This document shows, in pieces, positions 1-6,622 of a DNA stretch of 20,924 nt. The position numbers and the translations under genes are program-made. The notes below the pieces were generated by a model. The model saw nothing but the letters and a program-made list of their open reading frames with translations, searched no databases and had not been told where the DNA came from. Each line of letters starts with the position of its first letter. Position 1 is the first letter of the stretch. Source of the stretch: RGIG1828 sp045536915 (GTDB lineage Bacteria; Bacillota; Clostridia; UMGS1810). The stretch covers positions 1 through 20,924 of the forward strand of contig JAZSOL010000317.1 of assembly GCA_045536915.1 (NCBI GenBank). Reading direction: 5' to 3'.

Positions 1-849
1 GCTATAGTATTTTTTTGAAAGAAGAGCAATATAGTTTTCTCTCGGATACTGCGTATGAATAACATCTATATTATTATTTCTGCAGTAGTCTGCAATAATT
101 TTTGCTGCCTTTTTATCGAACGGATGGCGCATATTAACCTGAAAATATGGAATTGAGAGTTCTTTTATCTGTTCGGAGAGCTTTCCTTCAATATTAAATG
201 CAAAATGACACTGAGTATCTTTTCCCTCGAACGCATTAATCAGATTATACACATACTTTTCTGTTCCGGCATTGCCGGCATAGTTAATCAAATACAAAAC
301 CTTCATTCGTGGTACATCCTCCTTCTGAGTACGTATTTTTATGATTTTCGCAGGATTTCCGCCAACCACGGCAAAATCCGGTACGTCTTTGGTTACTACC
401 GCACCTGCGGCAACAATAGCTCCGTTTCCGACTCTGACCCCCGGAAGAATAATCGCATTTGCTCCTATCCACACATCATTTCCGATTGTCACTTTCTTTT
501 TAGGAGCAGTCTGCAGTCGCATAGGCCGGTAAATGTTTTCGGTTTCGTGATTCTGCGTAAAGATGCTCACATTCGGAGCAATCATAACATCATTGCCAAT
601 TTCAAGCGGTCCTGCAACCCTTGCGTCAATACCTATTCCGGAATTATTTCCTATGCTGATGTCTCTGCCTGATGCAAAAAACACACCATGCTCAATATTA
701 ACATTTTCGCCCATATCGGCAAAAAGTCTTCTGCAAAAGAAACGGCGGATTTTTTTTGAACCCATACTGTAGGGCACATCCGAACCAGGCAGATGTCTGG
801 CAAAAAAGTAATACATAATATAGCTTAGCGCAAAAGATATTTTACCCAT
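1..849 (-). CDS. Hexapeptide acyltransferase read in frame into a family-4 glycosyltransferase (partial at window edge)
   Basis: One open frame runs from the ATG at 849 past base 1, at least 283 codons with no stop. Residues 1-175 form a left-handed beta-helix O-acetyltransferase of the maltose/galactoside acetyltransferase type, with hexapeptide repeats, the likely catalytic His101 (QNHE) and the usual end VVGGNPAKIIK. After about ten linker residues the frame enters Met182 (ATG 304-306), where a GT4 nucleotide-sugar glycosyltransferase begins (MKVLYLINYAGNAGTEKYV, later DVIHTQYP). AAGGAGG at 318-324 lies 11 nt before this Met, so the glycosyltransferase may also be translated alone. The stop of the flippase gene (852-854) is 2 nt upstream, and GGGAGG overlapping it serves the first ATG. 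The likely role is acylation and sugar transfer on a surface glycan. A genuine fusion, a lost stop with re-initiation, or a sequence error are all possible. Confidence 0.82.
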   Translation of the reverse strand, partial: MGKISFALSYIMYYFFARHLPGSDVPYSMGSKKIRRFFCRRLFADMGENVNIEHGVFFASGRDISIGNNSGIGIDARVAGPLEIGNDVMIAPNVSIFTQNHETENIYRPMRLQTAPKKKVTIGNDVWIGANAIILPGVRVGNGAIVAAGAVVTKDVPDFAVVGGNPAKIIKIRTQKEDVPRMKVLYLINYAGNAGTEKYVYNLINAFEGKDTQCHFAFNIEGKLSEQIKELSIPYFQVNMRHPFDKKAAKIIADYCRNNNIDVIHTQYPRENYIALLSKKYYS

Positions 850-851
850 AA

Positions 852-2408
852 CTACCTCCCTGTAAATATTTTTCCTGTTATTTTGGATGCATATTCTCTA
901 ACAGCGCCTATTTTAAATGCATATCCGAAAATTGCATACACAACCACTCCCGCAAAAGCCGGAATTCCAAGCTTCAGGACCCTTAGTGCAAACGCATCGG
1001 AAACAAAAAGTGTTCCTAAAAGAATATTCACAAAATACACAGCTGTTGCCATCAGCACTCCGGCTGCAAGGCTTTTTAAAATTTCAGTGCCAAGTCCTGA
1101 GGCATATGCGCCCACTTTCTTTTTTAATCTGAAAAGCAGATTCATAACGCCTGAAATTGAAGCAAGCGAATAAGCAAGCGGTATTCCGAATGCCCCTGTA
1201 AACTGCACAAAAATCAAACTCAATCCAACGTTTACCGCCATTATAACAAATCCGTTAATAGCAGAGGTTTTTGTATCCTCCACAGAGTAAAGTGCTCTGT
1301 CGAGAATTTCTTTAAGCCCTATTCCGATTATTCCAACAGCATAAAGCGAAAGAAAAATTTCGGCCTTGTCAACCGATTCGCTACTCACCTTTCCCCAGGC
1401 AACAAGCAGATTCAAAAGCGGCTCACGCACGCTTATATACCCAAAGCTAAGCGGTATCAGCACCACCGACACGGTTTTGAGAACAGATGAAAGATTTTCC
1501 TTATAGTCCTGCATATTTCCCTGAGCCGCACTTTCGGTAAGCTTCGGATATATTACTGCAGTTATTGAATACACAAATGCAAGCACCAGCTGAATAGTTA
1601 TATTCTGAACAAAATTAAGAATTGTTACCATACTGCGGTCATAGCTTGCAATCATATTGGTGTTAAAAAGCATATTGAGCTGATATGCCCCCACCCCTAT
1701 CAGAACGGGAACAGCCATTTTACCGGCTTTTACTATATCGGGGTCTTTGAGCTTCAGATACGGGCGATAGCGATAACCCTCTTTTATCATAGGCGGAATC
1801 AGAATAAGCGCCTGCATTGAAAGTCCAATAACTGTTGCTATAAGAAGCCCTGTAACACCGAATCTGTCGCTCAAAAAAATAACATAACCAATAACAATAA
1901 GCGAACTCGGAACACTCACAAACGCCGGAAGCCAATATTTTCCGCAAGCCTGAAGCATTCCCTGAAAAATATAGTTGAGTGCATAAAAAAACATCACCGG
2001 CATCACAATCATAAGAGCCTTAACCGCATATGACCTTGAAGCCTCATCCTTTGAAAATCCCGTGAGACGCACCAAAAGCGGCGATATAGCCATACCAAAC
2101 AAAACGAGAATAAACGTCAGAATCAGCGACACGGTTATGATATTATCGGCAAACTTCTTTGCCGCATCATTTTCCCCAACTGCCCTGTGCCCCACATAAA
2201 GCGGAATAACCACCGTGGAAAGAGCTGTGCCGATACACGTGAAAATAATATTCGGGATATTTATTGCATAAGAATAAATGTTTATATACACACTGTCTGT
2301 CCCGAATGCAGACATATATACCTGAGAGGAAAAAAGCGAAAGCAATCTCGATGCTATCATAATGACCATAACAGAACCGATTGCTCCGGCTATATTTTTC
2401 TTTTTCAA
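852..2408 (-). CDS. murJ: MurJ/MviN-family lipid-linked glycan flippase
   Basis: This is a 518-residue, very hydrophobic protein with about 14 predicted membrane helices, the normal length for the MurJ (MOP superfamily) flippases that move lipid-linked saccharides across the cytoplasmic membrane. Family hallmarks are the N-terminal helix with IASRLLSLF, the IYPKLTESAAQGN segment, and the REPLLNLL...GLKEILDRALYSVEDTKT region. The start is TTG at 2408, preceded by AAGGTGG eight bases upstream; no ATG fits better. It lies 19 bp downstream of one acyltransferase gene and 2 bp upstream of the next, so all belong to one operon. MurJ by homology is a lipid II flippase, but the polysaccharide context suggests it may flip the glycan unit made by this cluster, as Wzx does. 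Sequence alone does not separate these roles. Confidence 0.88.
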   Translation of the reverse strand: MKKKNIAGAIGSVMVIMIASRLLSLFSSQVYMSAFGTDSVYINIYSYAINIPNIIFTCIGTALSTVVIPLYVGHRAVGENDAAKKFADNIITVSLILTFILVLFGMAISPLLVRLTGFSKDEASRSYAVKALMIVMPVMFFYALNYIFQGMLQACGKYWLPAFVSVPSSLIVIGYVIFLSDRFGVTGLLIATVIGLSMQALILIPPMIKEGYRYRPYLKLKDPDIVKAGKMAVPVLIGVGAYQLNMLFNTNMIASYDRSMVTILNFVQNITIQLVLAFVYSITAVIYPKLTESAAQGNMQDYKENLSSVLKTVSVVLIPLSFGYISVREPLLNLLVAWGKVSSESVDKAEIFLSLYAVGIIGIGLKEILDRALYSVEDTKTSAINGFVIMAVNVGLSLIFVQFTGAFGIPLAYSLASISGVMNLLFRLKKKVGAYASGLGTEILKSLAAGVLMATAVYFVNILLGTLFVSDAFALRVLKLGIPAFAGVVVYAIFGYAFKIGAVREYASKITGKIFTGR

Positions 2409-2427
2409 TCAAAGCACCACCTTAACA

Positions 2428-2970
2428 TCACGGACGCCAACTCACATTTTCTTTGATAAGCTTTGCCGGATTTCCGCCAACTAAAGTATGGGGCAAAACA
2501 TCCTTTGTTACAACGCTCCCTGCCGCAACAACAGCCCCTTCGCCTATTGTTACACCCTTAAGGATTGTGCATCCGCATCCAATCCACACATTATCGCATA
2601 TTTTCACAGGTTTTATGCATTCCTTATCAGAATCAAGCTTATGATAATCACGGTCAAGAATATTGCAGTCCCACGATATATCACATCCGTTTCCGATTTC
2701 CACTCTTTTGCCTGCGTGAATTTCCGTGCGGTCTCCGATATAGGTATTGGAACCGATTATAATTTCCGCCTTATCTTCTGCTCCATATGCACTAAGCTTG
2801 CAGAAACGGTGCAACAAAACCCGGTCGCCAACGCTTATCTGACCATTATTTGACCACAAGCGTACACCTCTTTCAATTCTGAGGAGTGAACCGCTTTTTC
2901 TGAACTTGCACTTACTCGTTATTCCCCTTAGAACTGCAAAACCATTTATCATAAAATCTCTGATATTCAT
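2428..2970 (-). CDS. Hexapeptide-repeat acyltransferase (first gene of polysaccharide operon)
   Basis: The 180-residue protein consists almost entirely of left-handed beta-helix repeats of the bacterial sugar/serine O-acetyltransferase type. The likely catalytic histidine is His110 in DRDYHK, followed by an insert and the conserved tail NVWIGCGCTILKGVTIGEG, VVAAGSVVTKDV and VGGNPAKLIK. The frame opens at 2988, but AAGGTGG sits six bases before the ATG at 2970, so that start is chosen. A strong promoter lies at 3004-3032. The protein probably transfers an acetyl (or similar acyl) group from acyl-CoA to a sugar hydroxyl of the lipid-linked glycan. The acceptor cannot be read from the sequence. 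It belongs to the same superfamily as the acyltransferase at the other side of the flippase but is clearly divergent from it. Confidence 0.87.
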   Translation of the reverse strand: MNIRDFMINGFAVLRGITSKCKFRKSGSLLRIERGVRLWSNNGQISVGDRVLLHRFCKLSAYGAEDKAEIIIGSNTYIGDRTEIHAGKRVEIGNGCDISWDCNILDRDYHKLDSDKECIKPVKICDNVWIGCGCTILKGVTIGEGAVVAAGSVVTKDVLPHTLVGGNPAKLIKENVSWRP

Positions 2971-3003
2971 AAATATCCACCTTATCATTCAAATATAGTT
3001 TAT

Positions 3004-3032
3004 ATTATACCATTAAGTGTAAATTATGTCAA
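3004..3032 (-). promoter_or_regulatory. Sigma-A promoter of the polysaccharide operon
   Basis: On the minus strand TTGACA (3032-3027) and TATAAT (3009-3004) are both perfect consensus boxes with a 17-bp spacer. The start at 2970 lies about 34 bp downstream of the -10 box. The MITE-like repeat ends only four bases upstream of the -35 box. Confidence 0.85.
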
Positions 3033-3036
3033 ATAA

Positions 3037-3249
3037 AATTTTGATTTATCGCTCTGTCTGACATAGAACAAATCACGACTAAATGTAGGGGCTGGCGTCC
3101 TCAACAGAGCGAAAAATGCTATTTCGCAATTGTCTATTTTTGAATTAATATATAATTGCAAAATTGTTCGAGCGAGACGTCCGGGAGGCCGTCCCCTACG
3201 ACACATCCACGTTGATTTCATTATCAAGCACCCCGACAAATTTAAATTT
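3037..3249 (+). repeat. MITE-like dispersed repeat, long copy A
   Basis: A roughly 213-bp element occurs again in inverted orientation at 15905-16116, with about a dozen mismatches over some 180 aligned bases by eye. A shortened copy lies at 15165-15286. The ends are inverted repeats: AATTTTGATTTAT on the left, and a degenerate ACAAATTTAAATT on the right. Inside are GTAGGGG and CCCCTAC arms and a TCGCAATTGTC segment. There is no credible protein. Flanks, termini and size suggest a non-autonomous miniature element mobilised in trans; no transposase is present in the window. Confidence 0.8.
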
Positions 3250-3309
3250 AAACATTCACCGCATTCTGATATTTACAGTTAAAATGTAAACTTTAATATA
3301 CCTCATCCA

Positions 3310-3338
3310 TTGATTTTTCACCCAAAGAATGTTATAAT
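3310..3338 (+). promoter_or_regulatory. Promoter of the HTH-glmM operon
   Basis: TTGATT (3310-3315) and a perfect TATAAT (3333-3338) are separated by 17 bp. A weaker second candidate lies downstream: TTGAAT at 3398-3403, 17 bp, then TAATAT at 3421-3426, with another TATAAT at 3435-3440. A palindrome lies between the two candidates. Confidence 0.65.
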
Positions 3339-3353
3339 ATAATTGCATCAGCC

Positions 3354-3380
3354 ATTTTTGCAACCCAGAGTTGCAAAAAT
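3354..3380 (+). promoter_or_regulatory. Inverted repeat in the leader of HTH-glmM, possible operator
   Basis: ATTTTTGCAAC and GTTGCAAAAAT form a perfect 11-bp inverted repeat around a 5-base centre (CCAGA). It begins about 15 bp after the -10 box, where a bound repressor could block transcription. It could equally fold as an RNA hairpin, but no T-run follows directly, so it is not a typical terminator. A link to the HTH domain encoded just downstream is inference. Confidence 0.45.
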
Positions 3381-3459
3381 ATTCAATGAAAAGTTGGTTG
3401 AATATATGAATGCAATCTGATAATATAAATATACTATAATATAAGGAACGGTGATAATT

Positions 3460-5073
3460 TTGAAAATAGGTGAAAAAATAACGAATCTGCGCACACGTTC
3501 GGAAATGTCGCAGGAAATTCTTGCTGAAAAGCTTCAGGTGTCCAGGCAATCCGTTTCGAAATGGGAAATGGATCAGGCTCTGCCTCAGATAGATAAGATT
3601 CTTCAGATTTGCGAACTTTTCGGCATTACCACCGATGAACTTCTTTTGGATAAAATTGAAATATCAACAAATGAAATAAAAGGAAATAAATATTTCGGAA
3701 CAGACGGTTTCAGAGGAGAAGCAAATGTTAATCTTACCTCCATGCAGGCATACAAGGTAGGAAGATTTTTAGGCTGGTACTACTCGTCCGAGCTTTCGGG
3801 ATGCCGGAAAGCAGGCCACCGTCCGCGCATTGTTATTGGAAAAGATACCCGCCGTTCAAGCTATATGCTTGAATACTCAATTGTTGCCGGAATAACTGCA
3901 TCGGGTGCTGATGCATATATGCTTCACGTTACCACAACACCGAGTGTTTCATATGTTACACGTCAGGAAGAATTTGATTGCGGTATCATGATAACCGCAT
4001 CGCATAATCCGTACTACGACAACGGAATAAAAGTAATCAACAAATTCGGCGAAAAGCTTGATGACAAAACAGCGGCTCTGGTTGAAGCATATATCGACGG
4101 AAATGTTAAGGCTCTCGGAATATGCACAGATGATATCCCGCTTGCTACAAAAGAAAGAATTGGTTGCATAATAGATTATTCTTCCGGAAGAAACAGATAT
4201 CTTGGTTACCTTATCTCACTTGCTTCTCATTCCTACAAGCCGCTCAAAATAGGTCTTGACTGTGCAAACGGCGCTTCATGGATGATTGCCAAATCGGTTT
4301 TTGCAGCTCTTGGCGCGCAGACCTACGTTATTGGAGCTGAACCCGACGGACTCAACATTAATGAGGATTGCGGTTCAACCCACATTGAAAAGCTATGCGC
4401 ACTCGTGAAAGAGCAACACCTTGATGTGGGATTTGCATTTGACGGAGATGCCGACAGATGCATTGCCGTTGACGGAAACGGCGAAATTGTTGACGGAGAC
4501 AAAATTCTCTACATTCTTTCAAACCGTCTGAATGCACGCGGAATGCTTAAGGATTCAACTTTCGTTGCAACGGTTATGTCAAATTCAGGGCTTTTATCGA
4601 GTCTTGATAAGGCAGGAATAAAATGCGTGCAAACAAACGTTGGCGACAGATTCGTGTATGAATGTATGCAAGAAAACGGCTACGACCTCGGCGGAGAGCA
4701 GTCGGGTCATATTATCATAAGAAAATATGCCACAACCGGCGACGGAATTCTCACCGCAATTATGATTGCCGAAGAAATATGCGATTCAAAGCTCTCTCTT
4801 GCAGAGCTTTCATCACCTGTTTTTCTGTATCCTCAGCTCACCACAAACATCAGAGTTAAGAGTAAAGCGGCGGTTTTCGAAGATGAAAAAGTTTGCGAAA
4901 GCCTCGATAAAGTAACAAAACTCATAGGCGGAGACGGAAGAGTTCTTTTGCGCCAGAGCGGCACAGAACCCGTTGTGAGAATTATGATTGAAGCTGTGAG
5001 CGAAGAAAAATGCAATGAATATACAAAAATCATTGCCGACTCTATAATACAAGGTGGTCACAGCATTGAATAA
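3460..5073 (+). CDS. glmM: Cro/C1-type HTH domain fused to phosphoglucosamine mutase (GlmM)
   Basis: GlmM interconverts glucosamine-6-phosphate and glucosamine-1-phosphate, the step feeding UDP-GlcNAc for peptidoglycan and other glycans. Residues 1-65 are an XRE DNA-binding domain (IGEKITNLR, SQEILAEKL, SRQSVSKWE). After about ten linker residues comes a complete GlmM: KYFGTDGFRG at 77-86, phosphoserine loop TASHNP with Ser181, metal loop DGDADR at 328-333, sugar loop GGEQSG at 411-416, and phosphate loop RQSGTEP at 498-504. All catalytic elements are intact, so it should be active. GLNINEDCGSTH and EIVDGDKIL favour GlmM over phosphomannomutase. I chose the TTG at 3460 (GGTGA seven bases upstream, giving MKIGEKI); GTG at 3451 is the alternative. 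The next gene overlaps by 8 bp. The HTH may autoregulate; that is inferred. Confidence 0.9.
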   Translation: MKIGEKITNLRTRSEMSQEILAEKLQVSRQSVSKWEMDQALPQIDKILQICELFGITTDELLLDKIEISTNEIKGNKYFGTDGFRGEANVNLTSMQAYKVGRFLGWYYSSELSGCRKAGHRPRIVIGKDTRRSSYMLEYSIVAGITASGADAYMLHVTTTPSVSYVTRQEEFDCGIMITASHNPYYDNGIKVINKFGEKLDDKTAALVEAYIDGNVKALGICTDDIPLATKERIGCIIDYSSGRNRYLGYLISLASHSYKPLKIGLDCANGASWMIAKSVFAALGAQTYVIGAEPDGLNINEDCGSTHIEKLCALVKEQHLDVGFAFDGDADRCIAVDGNGEIVDGDKILYILSNRLNARGMLKDSTFVATVMSNSGLLSSLDKAGIKCVQTNVGDRFVYECMQENGYDLGGEQSGHIIIRKYATTGDGILTAIMIAEEICDSKLSLAELSSPVFLYPQLTTNIRVKSKAAVFEDEKVCESLDKVTKLIGGDGRVLLRQSGTEPVVRIMIEAVSEEKCNEYTKIIADSIIQGGHSIE

Positions 5074-5734
5074 AAAAGTTAAAATACAAGAGCTTTTCAA
5101 GTGCGAAACTCCATATCTCAAAAAGCTATTTGAATCATATGTTTATCCCTGGGAAATCATCCCATGCATCGCCCCCTATATTGCCGAGCTCATCAAAAAC
5201 GGTCTTGAAGGATTTGAAGAAATTGAAAAAGATATCTGGATAGGCAAAAACGTTAAAATCTTTTCTACCTCAACAATAGAAGCTCCGGCAATAATAGGCG
5301 AAGGCACCGAAATTCGTCCCGGTGCCTTCATACGGGGTAATGTTATCACGGGTTCAGACTGCGTAATCGGAAATTCAACGGAACTGAAAAACTGCATTCT
5401 CTTAAATAAAGTTCAGGTTCCTCACTACAACTACGTTGGCGATTCAATTTTAGGAAATCATGCTCATATGGGTGCAGGCGCTGTTTGCTCCAATTTAAAA
5501 TCCGACGGAAAAAGCGTTGTTGTGAGAGCAGATGCACAATATCAGACGAACCTCAGAAAACTCGGCGGTATTCTTGCCGATGGGGCAGACGTTGGCTGCG
5601 GATGCGTTGTTAATCCCGGAACGGTTATTGGCAAAAACACTTCGGTTTATCCCCTCACGTCACTGCGCGGTGTGTATCCCGGAGACAGCATAGTAAAAAA
5701 TCAAACAACCGTGGTAAAAAGAGAAATCAGATAA
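5066..5734 (+). CDS. GlmU C-terminal-like hexapeptide acetyltransferase
   Basis: The 222-residue protein has a helical N-terminal segment (1-50) and then a left-handed beta-helix resembling the acetyltransferase half of GlmU: EIRPGAFIRGNV, IGNSTELKN, and PHYNYVGD with His120 matching the GlmU catalytic histidine (AGHLSYLGD), then HMGAGAVCSN. It lacks the uridylyltransferase half. GlmU's second half acetylates glucosamine-1-phosphate, the product of the mutase just upstream, so the pair could make GlcNAc-1-phosphate; the substrate is inferred. AAGGTGG lies eight bases before the TTG at 5066, which overlaps the upstream stop (TTGAATAA), indicating translational coupling. A GTG at 5054 is a poorer alternative. 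Related proteins are often annotated as sugar nucleotidyltransferases, which this protein is not by domain content. Confidence 0.82.
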   Translation: MNKKVKIQELFKCETPYLKKLFESYVYPWEIIPCIAPYIAELIKNGLEGFEEIEKDIWIGKNVKIFSTSTIEAPAIIGEGTEIRPGAFIRGNVITGSDCVIGNSTELKNCILLNKVQVPHYNYVGDSILGNHAHMGAGAVCSNLKSDGKSVVVRADAQYQTNLRKLGGILADGADVGCGCVVNPGTVIGKNTSVYPLTSLRGVYPGDSIVKNQTTVVKREIR

Positions 5735-5761
5735 ACATCCGATTTCTGATTCCATCAGAAG

Positions 5762-5812
5762 AAAACCTCTCAACAAGGCTTTGTTATAACCTTATTGAGA
5801 GGTTTTTATTTT
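5762..5812 (+). terminator. Intrinsic terminator after the HTH-glmM operon
   Basis: AAAACCTCTCAA (5762-5773) pairs perfectly with TTGAGAGGTTTT (5795-5806). AAGG/CCTT extend the stem after one mismatch, and a T-rich run follows to 5812. The A-run on the other side could let it act on the minus strand too. Confidence 0.85.
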
Positions 5813-5823
5813 CATATCCGGCG

Positions 5824-6129
5824 CTACAGCCGTATGCTATTATTTTTGAGGTATCTCTGATATGCATCATTGCGAATTTTGAGAATTTCATCATACATAT
5901 CTTTTTTAGCCTGTGCACCATACTGACCGCCCTCTTCTTTGCCTTTTTCACCTTTGAGCCAGCTATAGTAGTCAGGTGCCCAGTCTTCAGGGTAAATAAA
6001 TTCAACCTTAACGCCGGTTGCCTTTTCGATTTCCTGATATATAAGAAGTTCTGAGTAGTTTGAAAGTGTTTGAGCAAAAGCACAGTCCATAGCTACCCAT
6101 AGAACAAATAGCCTTTGACTGTAGCTACA
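5824..6129 (-). pseudogene. Remnant of an extracellular solute-binding lipoprotein
   Basis: The open stretch reads VLWVAMDCAFAQTLSNYSE, then LLIYQEIEKATGVKVEFIYP, then DWAPDYYSWLKGEKGKEEGG, ending AYQRYLKNNSIRL. The first part resembles the mature N-terminus of family-1 ABC solute-binding proteins and the last part their C-terminal helices. The roughly 300-400 residues expected between them are missing. Similarity continues upstream of the only ATG (6090) to an in-frame TAG at 6130-6132; there is no signal peptide, lipobox or ribosome site. I read it as a binding-protein gene with N-terminal and internal deletions. It abuts the stop of the GNAT gene. A short functional protein of 88 residues is less likely. 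Family assignment is from pattern memory. Confidence 0.55.
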
Positions 6130-6133
6130 CTAC

Positions 6134-6604
6134 TCAAAGTATTGTTTCCATGCCGATTTTCTGAATCTTCATACCGCAGGATTCATAAAATTTTATTGCG
6201 GTATCATTTAGTGCCCATACATTGAGTGTTACATTATAGCATCCGTTTTCACGTGCAAACCGGACTGCATATTCATAGAGCGATTTGCCGATGTGTTTTC
6301 CGCGAATCTTTTCATCAACACACAAATCATCTATGTAAAGTGTTTTAATATCGGTAAGAATGTTATTTGATATGTGTTGCTGAAAAACGCAGAATGCATA
6401 TCCACAAACCAAGCCGCTTTCATCTTTTGCCACGAATATCGGTTTTGAATCATCGGCTATGATATCTAAAAGTTCTTCGTCCGTATATTTTTTGGTATTT
6501 CCTTTGAAAATATCCGGCCTGCCTTTGTGATGCACATTTAAAACCTGCATCAGAAGTCTGTTTATTGCTTCAAGCTCACATTTTCCGGCTCTCATTATTT
6601 TCAT
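6134..6604 (-). CDS. GNAT-family N-acetyltransferase
   Basis: The 156-residue single-domain protein has the GNAT fold: an N-terminal beta-alpha unit, DIKTLYIDDLCVDEKIRGKHIG with the acetyl-CoA pyrophosphate-binding RGKHIG loop, and NVTLNVWALNDTAIKFYESCG followed by a final strand ending IGMETIL. It transfers an acetyl group from acetyl-CoA to an amine; the acceptor is unknown. Length is normal and the domain is complete. ATG at 6604 is preceded by GGGGAG seven bases upstream. It lies 18 bp behind the AlkD-like gene and is probably co-transcribed with it, although this pairing gives no clear functional clue. Confidence 0.88.
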   Translation of the reverse strand: MKIMRAGKCELEAINRLLMQVLNVHHKGRPDIFKGNTKKYTDEELLDIIADDSKPIFVAKDESGLVCGYAFCVFQQHISNNILTDIKTLYIDDLCVDEKIRGKHIGKSLYEYAVRFARENGCYNVTLNVWALNDTAIKFYESCGMKIQKIGMETIL

Positions 6605-6622
6605 TTTATTACTCCCCTGATT

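Noticed and set aside
205..772. Overlapping plus-strand frames opposite the acyltransferase
   Set aside because: The minus strand encodes a clear hexapeptide acyltransferase there; the plus frames show no family motifs and arise from its codon pattern.
3024..3239. A 71-codon minus-strand frame with Arg/Gly/Pro-rich CRRGRPPGRLA
   Set aside because: It lies inside repeat copy A, has no ribosome site, and its apparent coding comes from the GTAGGGG repeat core. Such frames are common false genes in these repeats.
3250..3309. Riboswitch or GlmS-type ribozyme in the leader of the mutase gene
   Set aside because: The leader is short and AT-rich, and I see no conserved riboswitch core beyond the single palindrome; the leader also lies upstream of a mutase rather than glmS.
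5720..5756. AGAAATC/GATTTCT hairpin at the stop of the GlmU-like gene
   Set aside because: It is short and AT-rich with no T-run; a strong terminator follows at 5762-5812.
6090..6118. TAGCTAC/GTAGCTA inverted repeat downstream of the GNAT gene as a terminator
   Set aside because: The stem is only 7 bp with a long loop and no T-run on either strand.
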